This document shows, one piece after another, positions 1-11,139 of a DNA stretch of 64,000 nucleotides (its first letter is position 1; every line of letters begins with the position of its first letter). The DNA lies in contig NZ_CP025263.1 in assembly GCF_002843605.1 (NCBI RefSeq), forward strand, positions 5,981,501 through 6,045,500. Direction: 5' to 3'. The DNA is from Pseudomonas sp. S09G 359 (GTDB lineage: Bacteria; Pseudomonadota; Gammaproteobacteria; Pseudomonadales; Pseudomonadaceae). The translations under genes and the position numbers were made by a program. The notes under the pieces were generated by a model. It was not told the DNA's origin. It saw only the letters and a list, made by a program, of their open reading frames with translations, and ran no database searches.

Positions 1-398
1 TCGGCTTCGAGTACGTGGCCAAGCTGATCGAGCGCCAGGTGATCGAGATCGCCCCGCTGGCTTACATGCGCGGCCGCACCTTGAGCAACAGTTTCATCAT
101 CCTCGACGAAAGCCAGAACACTACAGTCGAGCAGATGAAGATGTTCCTTACCCGCATCGGGTTTGGCTCCACGGCCATTATCACCGGCGACATTACCCAG
201 GTTGACCTGCCCAAGGGCACCAAGTCGGGCTTGAGCCATGTGATTGAAGTGCTCAAAGACGTGCCGGGTATCAGTTTCACGCACTTCTCGCCCAAGGACG
301 TAGTGCGCCACCCGCTGGTGCAACGCATTGTCGAGGCCTATGAGCGCTTCGAACACCGCGATGACGGACTGTCAAAGGACGCCCGCCGCGATGCTTGA
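1..398 (+). CDS. PhoH-like ATPase (YbeZ), C-terminal part
   Basis: The reading frame enters from the left edge (codons from base 3) and ends at TGA 396-398, so about 131 C-terminal residues are visible. The Walker B-like stretch [11 protein letters not shown], followed by [11 protein letters not shown], is typical of the PhoH/YbeZ P-loop ATPase family, thought to work with YbeY in RNA metabolism; the Walker A part lies outside the window. The last codons overlap the ybeY start (ATGCTTGA), which indicates one operon with ybeY, corC and lnt. The true start cannot be seen. Confidence 0.93.
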   Translation, partial: GFEYVAKLIERQVIEIAPLAYMRGRTLSNSFIILDESQNTTVEQMKMFLTRIGFGSTAIITGDITQVDLPKGTKSGLSHVIEVLKDVPGISFTHFSPKDVVRHPLVQRIVEAYERFEHRDDGLSKDARRDA

Positions 399-849
399 GC
401 TTGATCTGCAGCTGGCCACCGAAGCGCCCGCCCCCAGCGAAGAACAGTTCCGCCAATGGTGTGCCCTGGCCCTACGCCAGCGCACCGCCGACTCGGAACT
501 GACCATCCGTCTGGTGGACGAGCCCGAAGGCCGCGAACTGAACCGCACCTGGCGCCAGAAGGACTACGCGACCAACGTGCTGTCGTTTCCCGCCGACGTA
601 CCCGACGAGTTACTGGATATCCCCCTGCTGGGCGACCTGGTGATCTGCGTCGAGGTCGTTGAGCGCGAGGCGAAGGAACAAGGCAAGGCCCTTGAGGCTC
701 ACTGGGCCCACCTGGTCATCCACGGCTGCTTGCATCTCTTGGGTTACGACCATATAGACGATGACGAAGCCGAAGAGATGGAAACACTGGAACAAACGTT
801 GCTTGCAGAATTGGGTCACCCGGACCCGTATGCCGACGACGAAGCTTGA
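391..849 (+). CDS. ybeY: Endoribonuclease YbeY (rRNA maturation factor)
   Basis: A 152-residue protein that carries the YbeY metal-binding signature [11 protein letters not shown] near residues 111-121, three histidines expected to hold zinc. The family is a single-strand-specific endoribonuclease involved in 16S rRNA 3-prime processing and late 70S quality control in the cytoplasm. I chose the ATG at 391 because it overlaps the phoH stop (ATGCTTGA) and the protein then begins MLELDLQLA, as in pseudomonad orthologues; an upstream in-frame start at 328 would add 21 residues that overlap phoH and look non-native. Followed by corC after 42 bases. Confidence 0.95.
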   Translation: MLELDLQLATEAPAPSEEQFRQWCALALRQRTADSELTIRLVDEPEGRELNRTWRQKDYATNVLSFPADVPDELLDIPLLGDLVICVEVVEREAKEQGKALEAHWAHLVIHGCLHLLGYDHIDDDEAEEMETLEQTLLAELGHPDPYADDEA

Positions 850-891
850 AATTCATCTAACTGTAACGACAAAGGATTCAGAGTAATCGCT

Positions 892-1731
892 ATGAGCGAA
901 GACCGATCGAGCAACGGGCAGAAGTCATGGCTGGGTAAACTGACCCAGGCTTTTGCCCACGAGCCGAAAAACCGCCAGGAGCTGCTGGAGCTGCTGCGCG
1001 AGGCCCATCAGAACAAGTTGCTGGACAGCGAAGCGCTGGCCATCGTCGAGGGCGCCATCCAGGTGGCTGACCTGCAGGTTCGGGACATCATGGTCCCGCG
1101 CTCGCAGATGATCAGCATCAAGGCGACCCAGACCCCACGGGAATTCCTCCCGGCCGTGATCGACTCGGCGCACTCGCGCTACCCGGTGATCGGTGAAAGC
1201 CATGACGACGTCATGGGTGTCCTGCTGGCCAAGGACTTGCTGCCGCTGATCCTCAAGGAGAACGGCGACAGCTTCAACATCAAGGACCTGCTGCGTCCGG
1301 CCACCTTCGTACCTGAATCCAAGCGCCTGAATGTGCTGCTGCGCGAGTTCCGCGCCAACCACAATCACATGGCCATTGTGATCGACGAATACGGCGGCGT
1401 TGCGGGCCTGGTGACCATCGAAGATGTGCTGGAACAGATCGTCGGCGACATCGAAGACGAGCACGACGTCGAGGAAGACAGCTACATCAAGCCGCTGCCC
1501 AGCGGTGATTTCCTGGTCAAGGCACTGACGCCGATCGAGAACTTCAACGAGTTCTTCGACAGCGAATTCTCCGACGATGAGTTCGACACCGTCGGCGGCC
1601 TGGTGATGAGTGCGTTCGGGCATCTGCCAAAACGTAACGAAACCACTGAGATTGGCGCGTACCGCTTCCGCATCCTGAATGCCGATAGCCGTCGTATCCA
1701 CTTGATCCGCTTGACCCCTATTGCCCGTTAA
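892..1731 (+). CDS. corC: CorC/HlyC-family CBS-domain protein (YbeX)
   Basis: The 279-residue soluble protein contains a tandem CBS pair (about residues 65-190, starting at VRDIMVPRSQM and containing the second-repeat hallmark VIDEYGGVAGLVTIEDVLEQIVGDI) and a C-terminal CorC_HlyC transporter-associated domain (about 205-275). E. coli YbeX/CorC was linked to magnesium and cobalt efflux and more recently to ribosome metabolism, which fits its position between ybeY and lnt. There is no N-terminal membrane domain, so this is the short soluble form. The lnt ATG follows the stop by only 8 bases. Confidence 0.93.
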   Translation: MSEDRSSNGQKSWLGKLTQAFAHEPKNRQELLELLREAHQNKLLDSEALAIVEGAIQVADLQVRDIMVPRSQMISIKATQTPREFLPAVIDSAHSRYPVIGESHDDVMGVLLAKDLLPLILKENGDSFNIKDLLRPATFVPESKRLNVLLREFRANHNHMAIVIDEYGGVAGLVTIEDVLEQIVGDIEDEHDVEEDSYIKPLPSGDFLVKALTPIENFNEFFDSEFSDDEFDTVGGLVMSAFGHLPKRNETTEIGAYRFRILNADSRRIHLIRLTPIAR

Positions 1732-1739
1732 GGACTGAC

Positions 1740-3263
1740 ATGCGCCGTCTCACCGCACCCGGCTGGCCCGGTAATCTGCTGGCCGTGGTGGCCGGCGCCA
1801 TCACCACCCTGGCGCTGGCGCCGTTCGACCTGTGGCCGTTTGCGCTGGTCGCGGTCGGCGTGTTCTACGTGGGTCTGCGGGAACTGACACCACGCCAGGC
1901 CCTGGGCCGTGGCTGGTGTTTCGGTTTCGGCTTGTTTGGCGCCGGCACCAGCTGGATCTACTACAGCATCCACCACTTCGGCGGCGCTTCGGTGCTGCTG
2001 GCTGGCTTTTTGATGCTGCTGTTCACAGCCGCCATCGCCTGGTTCTTTGCCCTGCCCGCCTGGCTGTGGGCGCGCTGGTTGCGTCGCAACGAAGCGCCGC
2101 TGGCGGATGCCCTGACCTTTGCTGCGTTGTGGGTCGGCCAGGAAGCCTTTCGCGGCTGGTTCCTCACCGGTTTCCCATGGCTGTATTCCGGCTACAGCCA
2201 GCTCGACGGCCCCCTCACCGGCCTGGCGCCCGTGGGCGGCATGTGGCTGATCTCGTTTGCCCTGGCCCTCACGGCAGCCCTGCTGTGCAACCTGCCACGC
2301 CTGCTGGCGAGCAAGCGCAACGCCTTTATCGGCGCAGGCCTGGTATTGCTGGTAGCACCGTGGGCCATCGGCCTGGCGCTCAAGCACCACGCCTGGACCA
2401 CACCTTCCGGCGCGCCGCTGAGCGTGGCGGCGATCCAGGGTAATGTCGAACAAAGCATGAAGTGGGACCCGGAGCAGCTCAACGCGCAGCTCGCGCTGTA
2501 CCGCGACATGAGCTTCAGCTCCAAACCGGTTGACCTGCTGGTGTGGCCGGAAACCGCTGTGCCGGTGCTCAAGGAGTCCGTCGAGGGCTACCTGGGGATG
2601 ATGGGCAAGTTCGCCGCCGACCGGCACACCGCGCTGATCACCGGCGTACCGATCCGCCAGGAAGTGCACCACCAGAAACGCTACTTCAACGGCATCACCG
2701 TGGTCGGCGAAGGCGACGGTACCTACCTCAAGCAGAAGCTGGTGCCTTTTGGCGAATATGTGCCGCTGCAAGACATGCTGCGCGGGCTGATTGCTTTCTT
2801 CGACCTGCCGATGTCGGACTTCGCCCGCGGCCCCGCCGACCAGGCGATGTTGCAGGCCAAGGGCTATCAGATCGCGCCATTCATTTGCTATGAAGTGGTC
2901 TACCCGGAATTCGCCGCCGGCCTCTCGGCCCAGAGTGACCTGCTGCTGACCATCAGCAATGACACCTGGTTCGGCCGCTCCATCGGCCCCTTGCAGCACC
3001 TGCAAATGGCACAGATGCGCGCACTGGAAGCCGGCCGCTGGATGATCCGCGCCACCAACAACGGCGTGACCGGATTGATCAATCCGTTTGGGCAGATCAC
3101 CGTGCAGATCCCGCAGTTCGAGCGTGGGATCTTGTACGGCGAAGTGGTGCCCATGCATAACCTCACGCCCTATCTGCAATGGCGTTCGTGGCCGTTGATC
3201 ATTGTGTGTCTGGTGTTGTTCGGCTGGGCGCTGTTAGCGGGCCGCATGGCCAAGACGGTCTAA
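1740..3263 (+). CDS. lnt: Apolipoprotein N-acyltransferase
   Basis: The 507-residue inner-membrane enzyme transfers the third acyl chain onto the N-terminal cysteine of apolipoproteins, the last step of lipoprotein maturation. The first roughly 210 residues are a string of hydrophobic helices; a nitrilase-like domain follows (about 228-470) and a last helix ends the protein. The expected Glu-Lys-Cys triad is visible: Glu in VWPETAVP (about 271), Lys in YLKQKLVPFGEYVP (about 335) and Cys in PFICYEVVYPE (about 383). The AAGGA at the end of corC places its Shine-Dalgarno just before the ATG. Clients in this window include LptE, RlpA, the MORN lipoprotein and the YceK-like protein. Confidence 0.96.
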   Translation: MRRLTAPGWPGNLLAVVAGAITTLALAPFDLWPFALVAVGVFYVGLRELTPRQALGRGWCFGFGLFGAGTSWIYYSIHHFGGASVLLAGFLMLLFTAAIAWFFALPAWLWARWLRRNEAPLADALTFAALWVGQEAFRGWFLTGFPWLYSGYSQLDGPLTGLAPVGGMWLISFALALTAALLCNLPRLLASKRNAFIGAGLVLLVAPWAIGLALKHHAWTTPSGAPLSVAAIQGNVEQSMKWDPEQLNAQLALYRDMSFSSKPVDLLVWPETAVPVLKESVEGYLGMMGKFAADRHTALITGVPIRQEVHHQKRYFNGITVVGEGDGTYLKQKLVPFGEYVPLQDMLRGLIAFFDLPMSDFARGPADQAMLQAKGYQIAPFICYEVVYPEFAAGLSAQSDLLLTISNDTWFGRSIGPLQHLQMAQMRALEAGRWMIRATNNGVTGLINPFGQITVQIPQFERGILYGEVVPMHNLTPYLQWRSWPLIIVCLVLFGWALLAGRMAKTV

Positions 3264-3280
3264 AGGCGAAACACAAAATA

Positions 3281-3371
3281 ATGTGGGAGCGGGCTTGCTC
3301 GCGAATGCGGTAGATCAGTCAGAGGTGCAGTGGCTGATAAACCGCATTCGCGAGCAAGCCCGCTCCCACAT
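3281..3371. repeat. REPIN, GAGCGGGCTTGCTCGC type
   Basis: A perfect 31-bp inverted repeat: the left arm 3281-3311 starts ATGTGGGAGCGGGCTTGCTC and the right arm 3341-3371 is its exact reverse complement, with a 29-base spacer. It fills the gap between the convergent lnt and ydcF-like genes. Two REPs in inverted orientation make a REPIN, a non-autonomous element moved by RAYT transposases in P. fluorescens; no RAYT gene is in this window. It may also act as a bidirectional transcript end. Confidence 0.9.
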
Positions 3372-3384
3372 TTGATTTGCGTCG

Positions 3385-4146
3385 CTACCTATAAAACACC
3401 CGATACCCCACCTGCCCCACCGCCTCATTGATCAACTGCCCGCTCTGCCACACCGACTTGAATTCCGGCAGCCAGCCACCCAGTGGCCGGGCGTTATCCA
3501 CGCCCAGGAACCCCACGGGCGCCGGCACCACCGTAAAGCCGGCCTTCTCAAAGCTCCACACCGAACGCGGCATATGCCAAGCCTGAGTCACCACCACCAC
3601 ACGCTTGATGCCCTCGGGCAGCAGGATCTCGGCGCTCATCTGCGCATTTTCCCAAGTGGTGCGGCTGCGCTCTTCCTTCCAGCGCACCGTCACGCCGAAG
3701 TCATCCTGCATCGACACGGCCATCAATTCCGCCTCGCTGGGCGGCGTGTCGTAATGCAGGCCGCCGGTGGTCAGCACCGGCAACCCGGAAGCCTTGGCCA
3801 GTCGTGCGGCATAGCGCTGGCGCTCCAGGCCAATGCCGGTCGGTTGGTCGGTGCCCCAGGCTGGGTCACCGCGCTCGCGCCCCGAGCCCAGCACCACGAT
3901 GGCATCGGCACGCTGGGCCAGGGTTGCCCAGTCTTCACGGGCCAGCGGCGGCTGCGTTTCCAGCGCCTTTGCGCCCCACTCCACCATCACCGGCAGGCTG
4001 ATCAGCCACATACCGCCCAGCCCCAGGGCAAAGCAGCAACCGGCCAAGCGTGGGCGGCTGCGACGAAACCACCAGGCAAGGGCCAACAGCAGCAAAAGAA
4101 TGCCGGGCGGCAAGAGCAGTTGTTTGATGAAATAACGAATAGGCAT
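3385..4146 (-). CDS. YdcF/ElyC-family (DUF218) membrane protein
   Basis: A 253-residue protein with two N-terminal hydrophobic segments (PPGILLLLLALAWWF and a second one near residues 34-50) followed by a DUF218 domain: VVLGSGRERG, a conserved TGG after LPVLTTGG, and VVVVTQAWHMPRS. E. coli relatives are ElyC/YdcF/SanA, linked to envelope integrity or undecaprenyl-phosphate metabolism; the exact role here is not known. The longer frame to 4197 adds MAKPRYTLGF..., but the ATG at 4146 has TGGAGA just upstream and gives the usual start MPIRYFIKQ. Convergent with lnt. Confidence 0.85.
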   Translation of the reverse strand: MPIRYFIKQLLLPPGILLLLLALAWWFRRSRPRLAGCCFALGLGGMWLISLPVMVEWGAKALETQPPLAREDWATLAQRADAIVVLGSGRERGDPAWGTDQPTGIGLERQRYAARLAKASGLPVLTTGGLHYDTPPSEAELMAVSMQDDFGVTVRWKEERSRTTWENAQMSAEILLPEGIKRVVVVTQAWHMPRSVWSFEKAGFTVVPAPVGFLGVDNARPLGGWLPEFKSVWQSGQLINEAVGQVGYRVFYR

Positions 4147-4245
4147 CGGGCATCTCCATAGATGCCCGAAGCCTAAGGTGTAACGGGGTTTAGCCACAAT
4201 CCTTACGGTGACATGGCGCGGCAGTGCATACAGAGGGGCAGTGAA

Positions 4246-4563
4246 TTACTTGTAGCGGGCGGCCCGGCGCTTTTCCGGGCCACGACCGGCCAACACATCC
4301 TTGAGCCACACCACCTTGGCTGAGTGCGTAGGCTCTTTGGCTGGCGGGGTTGCCACCCAAAGAGGCGCACTGCGCCCATTTCGCTCCAGATAAGCCTTGA
4401 TCAGTTCCAGCTCCGCGCGGCTCAAACCACGCAGTTCCAACTCCACAGGCCGTTCATCACGCAATCGGCCCGCTGTCCTCGCTGCATCCAATGCACGACC
4501 CAATCGGTCGATCAGTCCTTCGTAGATATCCGGTTTCGTTGCGATTCGCTGCGATTCAACCAT
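4246..4563 (-). CDS. Small hypothetical protein
   Basis: I do not recognise this 105-residue protein. It is preceded by a strong GAGGTGAGGGG ribosome binding site directly before the ATG, which supports real translation. It is soluble, without cysteines or membrane segments: an N-terminal helical part (YEGLIDRLGRALDAAR), a middle stretch ELRGLSRAELELIKAYLERN that looks like a helix-rich interaction module, and a basic tail ending KRRAARYK. It is divergent from leuS with 262 bases between start codons, and its stop is about 100 bases from the ydcF-like start on the same strand. Confidence 0.6.
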   Translation of the reverse strand: MVESQRIATKPDIYEGLIDRLGRALDAARTAGRLRDERPVELELRGLSRAELELIKAYLERNGRSAPLWVATPPAKEPTHSAKVVWLKDVLAGRGPEKRRAARYK

Positions 4564-4585
4564 CCCCTCACCTCATTGAAGATAA

Positions 4586-7432
<2,847 letters not shown>

Positions 7433-7440
7433 TCGGATCG

Positions 7441-7464
7441 GGCGCAGGGCTTGAGCCTTGCGCC
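7441..7464 (+). other. GC-rich stem-loop between leuS and lptE
   Basis: GGCGCAGGGC (7441-7450) pairs with GCCTTGCGCC (7455-7464) with one G-U wobble and a TTGA loop. No U-run follows, so it is more likely an mRNA-processing or stabilising hairpin than a strong terminator. Confidence 0.35.
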
Positions 7465-7520
7465 GAACAAAGCCTTCAGGGCCTCGATAAGGCCCACATG
7501 GTTTCAAGGGGAGCAACAAA

Positions 7521-8126
7521 ATGATCAAACGCAATTTGCTGGTTATGGGCCTTGCCGTGCTGTTGAGCGCTTGCGGCTTCCAGCTGCGCGGTACCGGCAC
7601 CTATAACATGGCGATCAAGGAGCTGGACGTCAGCGCGCGCGATGCCTATAGCGAAACCGTGACGCAGCTGCGTCAGGTCCTGGAAAACAGCGGCGTTCAC
7701 GTTTACACAGGCGCGACCTACAAGCTGTTCCTGGCCAACGAAAAACAAACCCAGCGTAACCTGAGCTATGCCAGCGCCGGCCGCGCTTCCGATGTAGAAG
7801 TGAGCAACGCGCTGACCTTCGAAATCCAGGGCCGCGATCACCTGCCATTGATGAGTGACACCATCCAGGTGCAAAAAATCGTCAGCCACGACGGCAACAA
7901 CCTGGTGGGTTCGGACTCCGAAATCATCCAGGTACAAAAGGAAATGCGTCGCGAGCTGGTGCAGCGCATGGTCTTGCGCCTGCAGATGCTGACCCCGGAA
8001 CAACTTGAAACCTTGCAGCAACGCGCTGACGACAAGGCCAAGGCCGATGCCGACGCGCTGAAAGCCGCCAAAGAGTACGAAGACAACACGCCGAAACAAT
8101 CGCCTGTTGAAGTACCTGTCGAGTAA
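7521..8126 (+). CDS. lptE: LPS-assembly lipoprotein LptE
   Basis: The 201-residue outer-membrane lipoprotein forms the plug of the LptD-LptE translocon that inserts LPS into the outer leaflet. The signal peptide MIKRNLLVMGLAVLLSAC ends in lipobox LSAC with acylated Cys18, followed by the typical GFQLRGTG. The body fits the LptE fold (about 20-160); the charged tail after residue 165 (DDKAKADADALKAAKEYED) is a pseudomonad-like extension. GGGGAG precedes the ATG at 7521. It lies in the conserved order leuS-lptE-holA. Confidence 0.96.
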   Translation: MIKRNLLVMGLAVLLSACGFQLRGTGTYNMAIKELDVSARDAYSETVTQLRQVLENSGVHVYTGATYKLFLANEKQTQRNLSYASAGRASDVEVSNALTFEIQGRDHLPLMSDTIQVQKIVSHDGNNLVGSDSEIIQVQKEMRRELVQRMVLRLQMLTPEQLETLQQRADDKAKADADALKAAKEYEDNTPKQSPVEVPVE

Positions 8127-8131
8127 GCCAG

Positions 8132-8154
8132 ACGGGGCGCCCAAAGCGCCCCGT
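8132..8154 (+). terminator. Stem-loop after lptE, possible attenuator
   Basis: ACGGGGCGC (8132-8140) pairs perfectly with GCGCCCCGT (8146-8154) around a CCAAA loop, five bases after the lptE stop. The T-run is missing (TCGCCC follows), so termination would be partial at most; holA starts 12 bases later. Confidence 0.35.
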
Positions 8155-8165
8155 TCGCCCTGCCT

Positions 8166-9203
8166 ATGAAACTCGCCCCCGCCCAACTCGCCAAACACCT
8201 GCAAGGTGGCCTCGCGCCCGTCTACATTGTCAGCGGTGATGACCCGCTGCTGTGCCAGGAAGCCGCCGACGCCATCCGCAACGCCGCCCGCCAGCAAGGC
8301 TTCGATGAACGCCAGGTGTTCAGCGCCGACGCCAGTTTTGACTGGGGTACGCTGCTGCAAGCCGGGGCGAGCATGTCGTTGTTTGCCGAAAAGCGCCTGC
8401 TGGAACTGCGCCTGCCGTCAGGCAAGCCCGGTGACAAGGGTGCCGCAGCCCTGATGGAATACTGCTCACGCCCTGCCGAAGACACGGTGCTGTTGATCAG
8501 CCTGCCCAAACTCGACGGCAGTGCGCAGAAGACCAAATGGGGCAAGGCCCTGGTGGAAGGGGCGCAAACCCAGTTCATCCAGATCTGGCCGGTGGACAGC
8601 AACCAGCTGCCGCAGTGGATTCGCCAACGCCTGTCGCAAGCGGGGTTGTCTGCGACTCAAGACGCCGTAGAGCTGATCGCCGCCCGGGTCGAGGGCAACT
8701 TGCTTGCCGCCGCCCAGGAGATCGAAAAGCTCAAGCTGATGGCTGAAGACGGGCAGATCACCGTCGAAACCGTCCAGGGCGCCGTGGCCGACAGTGCACG
8801 CTTTGACGTGTTCGGGCTGGTGGATGCGATCCTCAATGGCGAGCCGGCCCACGCCCTGCGCATGCTCGAAGGCCTGCGCGGCGAAGGTGTGGAGCCACCG
8901 GTGATTCTCTGGGCCCTGGCCCGTGAGCTACGGGTACTGGCCAATATTTCGTTGCAATTCAGCCAGAGCATTCCGCTGGACAAGTGTTTCAGCCAGGCCC
9001 GGCCGCCCGTGTGGGACAAGCGCAAACCCCTGATGAGCAAAGCCCTGCAACGGCACTCGGCGCAGCGCTGGGCACAACTGTTGCTGGAAGCGCAGCGCAT
9101 CGATGCACAGATCAAGGGCCAGGCCGCCGGCTCGCCGTGGATGAGCTTGAGCCGTTTGTCACTTTTGATGTCTGGTCAGCGCCTGACATTGCCTGCCGAA
9201 TAA
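8166..9203 (+). CDS. holA: DNA polymerase III delta subunit
   Basis: The 345-residue clamp-loader subunit opens the beta sliding clamp as part of the delta/tau-gamma/delta-prime complex. It begins MKLAPAQLAKHLQGGLAPVYIVSGDDPLL, the characteristic HolA start, and has the AAA+-like fold without a usable P-loop. Segments such as NLLAAAQEIEKLKLM and SARFDVFGLVDAILNGE are typical of domain II-III. No strong Shine-Dalgarno is visible, so translation may depend on the upstream lptE transcript. Confidence 0.96.
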   Translation: MKLAPAQLAKHLQGGLAPVYIVSGDDPLLCQEAADAIRNAARQQGFDERQVFSADASFDWGTLLQAGASMSLFAEKRLLELRLPSGKPGDKGAAALMEYCSRPAEDTVLLISLPKLDGSAQKTKWGKALVEGAQTQFIQIWPVDSNQLPQWIRQRLSQAGLSATQDAVELIAARVEGNLLAAAQEIEKLKLMAEDGQITVETVQGAVADSARFDVFGLVDAILNGEPAHALRMLEGLRGEGVEPPVILWALARELRVLANISLQFSQSIPLDKCFSQARPPVWDKRKPLMSKALQRHSAQRWAQLLLEAQRIDAQIKGQAAGSPWMSLSRLSLLMSGQRLTLPAE

Positions 9204-9230
9204 CTGTTTAAAAAAAAACACAGCCCCCAT

Positions 9231-9318
9231 GTGGGAGCGGGCTTGCTCGCGAATGCAGTGGCTCAGTCGACCTATACAGTGACTGACACGGCGCTTTCGC
9301 GAGCAAGCCCGCTCCCAC
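9231..9318. repeat. REPIN, GAGCGGGCTTGCTCGC type
   Basis: The arms 9231-9253 (GTGGGAGCGGGCTTGCTCGC plus GAA) and 9296-9318 are perfect reverse complements (23 bp). The inner stem is imperfect. It lies between holA and arfA. Confidence 0.9.
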
Positions 9319-9436
9319 TTTTTGACCGTGTCCCCATTCAGACCCTCTAAAATTCCTACGCATCGCCGGGCTTTACAGCGGCGCAGCTTCGGCAGATCAT
9401 TTGCGCCGTTCCACCCACCCCACGAGAGTACCGACC

Positions 9437-9601
9437 ATGAGCAAAAAGCCATCCAAGCATGGCCCCAACAAGGCCAAATCCATCATCGCCCAGCCACTGT
9501 TCCGCAGCCGTCAGGAACGCGCCGGCAAGGGCAAAGGCAGCTACCGCCGCGAAGCCTTCCAGTCTAATAGCTGGGAGGCTTCTTACTTTCTGGCTGCCTG
9601 A
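9437..9601 (+). CDS. arfA: Alternative ribosome-rescue factor A
   Basis: A 54-residue basic protein beginning MSKKPSKHGPNKAKSIIAQP and containing GKGSYRREAFQ, the core by which ArfA binds the empty A site of non-stop ribosomes and recruits RF2. Tail residues follow as SNSWEASYFLAA. The ATG at 9437 is chosen over upstream in-frame starts because it gives the family N-terminus. A perfect-looking terminator hairpin sits inside the coding region (separate entry), as known for ArfA mRNAs, which are made as non-stop messages so that trans-translation normally removes the product. Confidence 0.93.
   Translation: MSKKPSKHGPNKAKSIIAQPLFRSRQERAGKGKGSYRREAFQSNSWEASYFLAA
9551..9590 (+). terminator. Intragenic hairpin/terminator in arfA
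   Basis: GAAGCCTTCCAG (9551-9562) pairs with CTGGGAGGCTTC (9571-9582), 12 bp with one wobble and an 8-base loop, followed by the T-rich TTACTTTC. It lies before the arfA stop (9599-9601). In the ArfA family such a hairpin causes termination or RNase III cleavage and so creates a non-stop mRNA; this sequence matches that arrangement. Confidence 0.75.
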
Positions 9602-9662
9602 AGGCAAGCGCCCCTCTGGCATGATAAGGTCTGCACCTGATTTGTAATCCCTGGACCTGTGC

Positions 9663-10988
9663 ATGCCCTCTAGTCTTTCCCGTCGTTGGCATTTTCGCCA
9701 ATTGATCGCTGCCTCCAGCCTCATTCTGTTAGTCGCCTGCGCGGAAAAACCCACCGCCGCCGACGCTCAACCCCTGCCGACGCTGCAGACCGCCCCGGTG
9801 GTAGCGCCCGCTGTCGTGGCCCCGCTGGCCGTGGACAATCTTGATATCCAACCGACCCAGACCTTTGCCGAATGGCAGGCTGGCTTTCGCGTGCAAGCCT
9901 TGCAAGCGGGCATCACCGCCGCTGTTTTCGATAACGCATTTGCCAATGTCACCCCCGATATGGCGGTGATCCGCGCCGACCGCAGCCAGCCGGAATTTTC
10001 CCGCCCGGTGTGGGAATACCTCGACGGCGCCCTGTCGCCGGTGCGCGTGCGCAATGGCCAGGCGCTGCTGATCAAGTACGCCGACATCCTGCAAAGCATC
10101 GAACAGCGCTATGGCGTCGACCGCCAGGCGCTGGTTTCGGTGTGGGGCATGGAGAGTAACTTCGGCCAGTTCCAAGGCAACAACTCGGTGATTCGCTCGC
10201 TCGCGACCCTGGCCTATGAAGGCCGTCGCCCGGCCTTTGCCCAGGCGCAATTGTTGGCGGCGCTGCAGATCATCCAGCATGGCGATATCCAGGCTGACCA
10301 GATGAAGGGCTCCTGGGCCGGCGCCATGGGCCAGACCCAGTTCATCCCGACCACCTACAACACCCACGCGGTGGATTTCGATGGCGACGGTCGCCGCGAC
10401 ATCTGGAACAGCCCGGCCGACGCGCTCGCCTCCACCGCTCACTACCTGCAAAGCTCCGGCTGGCAGAAAGGCCAGCCGTGGGGCTTTGAAGTGAAGCAAC
10501 TGCCGGCAAACTTCGACTACGCCCTGGCCGATGGCGGTATCCGCAAAAGCGTGGCTGAGTGGCTGAAGCTGGGCATCCAGCTGCCACCGGGCGCCAGCAT
10601 GCCGCCGAACGTCGACCAACTGTCTGCCGCCCTGCTGCTGCCGGCCGGCTACCGTGGCCCGGCGTTCCTGGTGCTGGATAACTTCCGCGCGATCCTCAAG
10701 TACAACAACTCGTCGTCCTACGCCCTGGCCGTGGGCCTGCTGTCGGAGCGGTTTGGCGGCGCTGGTGTGATTCGTGGTGACTGGCCCAAGGACGAGCTGC
10801 CGCTGAGTCGTTCCCAGCGCATGGACCTGCAGACGGCACTGAGCGCCAATGGCTATGACGCGGGCAACCCGGACGGGATTATCGGCGCCAATACGCGCAA
10901 GGCGATTCGCGCGGCGCAACAAGCGCTGGGCTGGCCGGCGGATGGGTATCCGACGGTGAAGTTGCTGGAGTCGCTGCAGAACCGCTGA
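9663..10988 (+). CDS. Lytic murein transglycosylase (MltB/SltB family, lipoprotein, PG-binding domain)
   Basis: The 441-residue protein has a lipoprotein-type signal (LILLVAC, Cys near 26), an SLT_2 catalytic domain (about 60-350) and a C-terminal peptidoglycan-binding domain (about 375-440, LQTALSANGYDAGNPDGIIG then TRKAIRAAQQ). The catalytic acid is Glu164 in VWGMESNFG. It cleaves glycan strands giving 1,6-anhydro-MurNAc ends in the periplasm. It resembles P. aeruginosa SltB3, although the lipobox suggests membrane anchoring here. The sequence AVDFDGDGRRDIWNSPADA is a family signature that recurs in the mltB gene at 16.6 kb. Confidence 0.93.
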   Translation: MPSSLSRRWHFRQLIAASSLILLVACAEKPTAADAQPLPTLQTAPVVAPAVVAPLAVDNLDIQPTQTFAEWQAGFRVQALQAGITAAVFDNAFANVTPDMAVIRADRSQPEFSRPVWEYLDGALSPVRVRNGQALLIKYADILQSIEQRYGVDRQALVSVWGMESNFGQFQGNNSVIRSLATLAYEGRRPAFAQAQLLAALQIIQHGDIQADQMKGSWAGAMGQTQFIPTTYNTHAVDFDGDGRRDIWNSPADALASTAHYLQSSGWQKGQPWGFEVKQLPANFDYALADGGIRKSVAEWLKLGIQLPPGASMPPNVDQLSAALLLPAGYRGPAFLVLDNFRAILKYNNSSSYALAVGLLSERFGGAGVIRGDWPKDELPLSRSQRMDLQTALSANGYDAGNPDGIIGANTRKAIRAAQQALGWPADGYPTVKLLESLQNR

Positions 10989-11003
10989 TTGGCAGGCCGC
11001 TGT

Positions 11004-11135
11004 TGTGGCGAGCGGGCTTGCCCGCGTTGGGCCGCGAAGCAGCCCCAATAGAGCCGGCGCGATTTTCTTGAAAGAATTCGGTGTCCGGTTTTAGGGCTGC
11101 TTCGCAGCCCAACGCGGGCAAGCCCGCTCGCCACA
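11004..11135. repeat. REPIN, TGTGGCGAGCGGGCTTGCCC type
   Basis: Arms 11004-11045 and 11094-11135 are reverse complements over 42 bp with a single mismatch, and include GCGTTGGGC and GCGAAGCAGCCC. The core differs from the GTGGGAG-type REPs elsewhere in the window but is the same as the unit of the tandem array at 28.3 kb. It separates the convergent transglycosylase and LD-carboxypeptidase genes. Confidence 0.9.
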
Positions 11136-11139
11136 GCCG

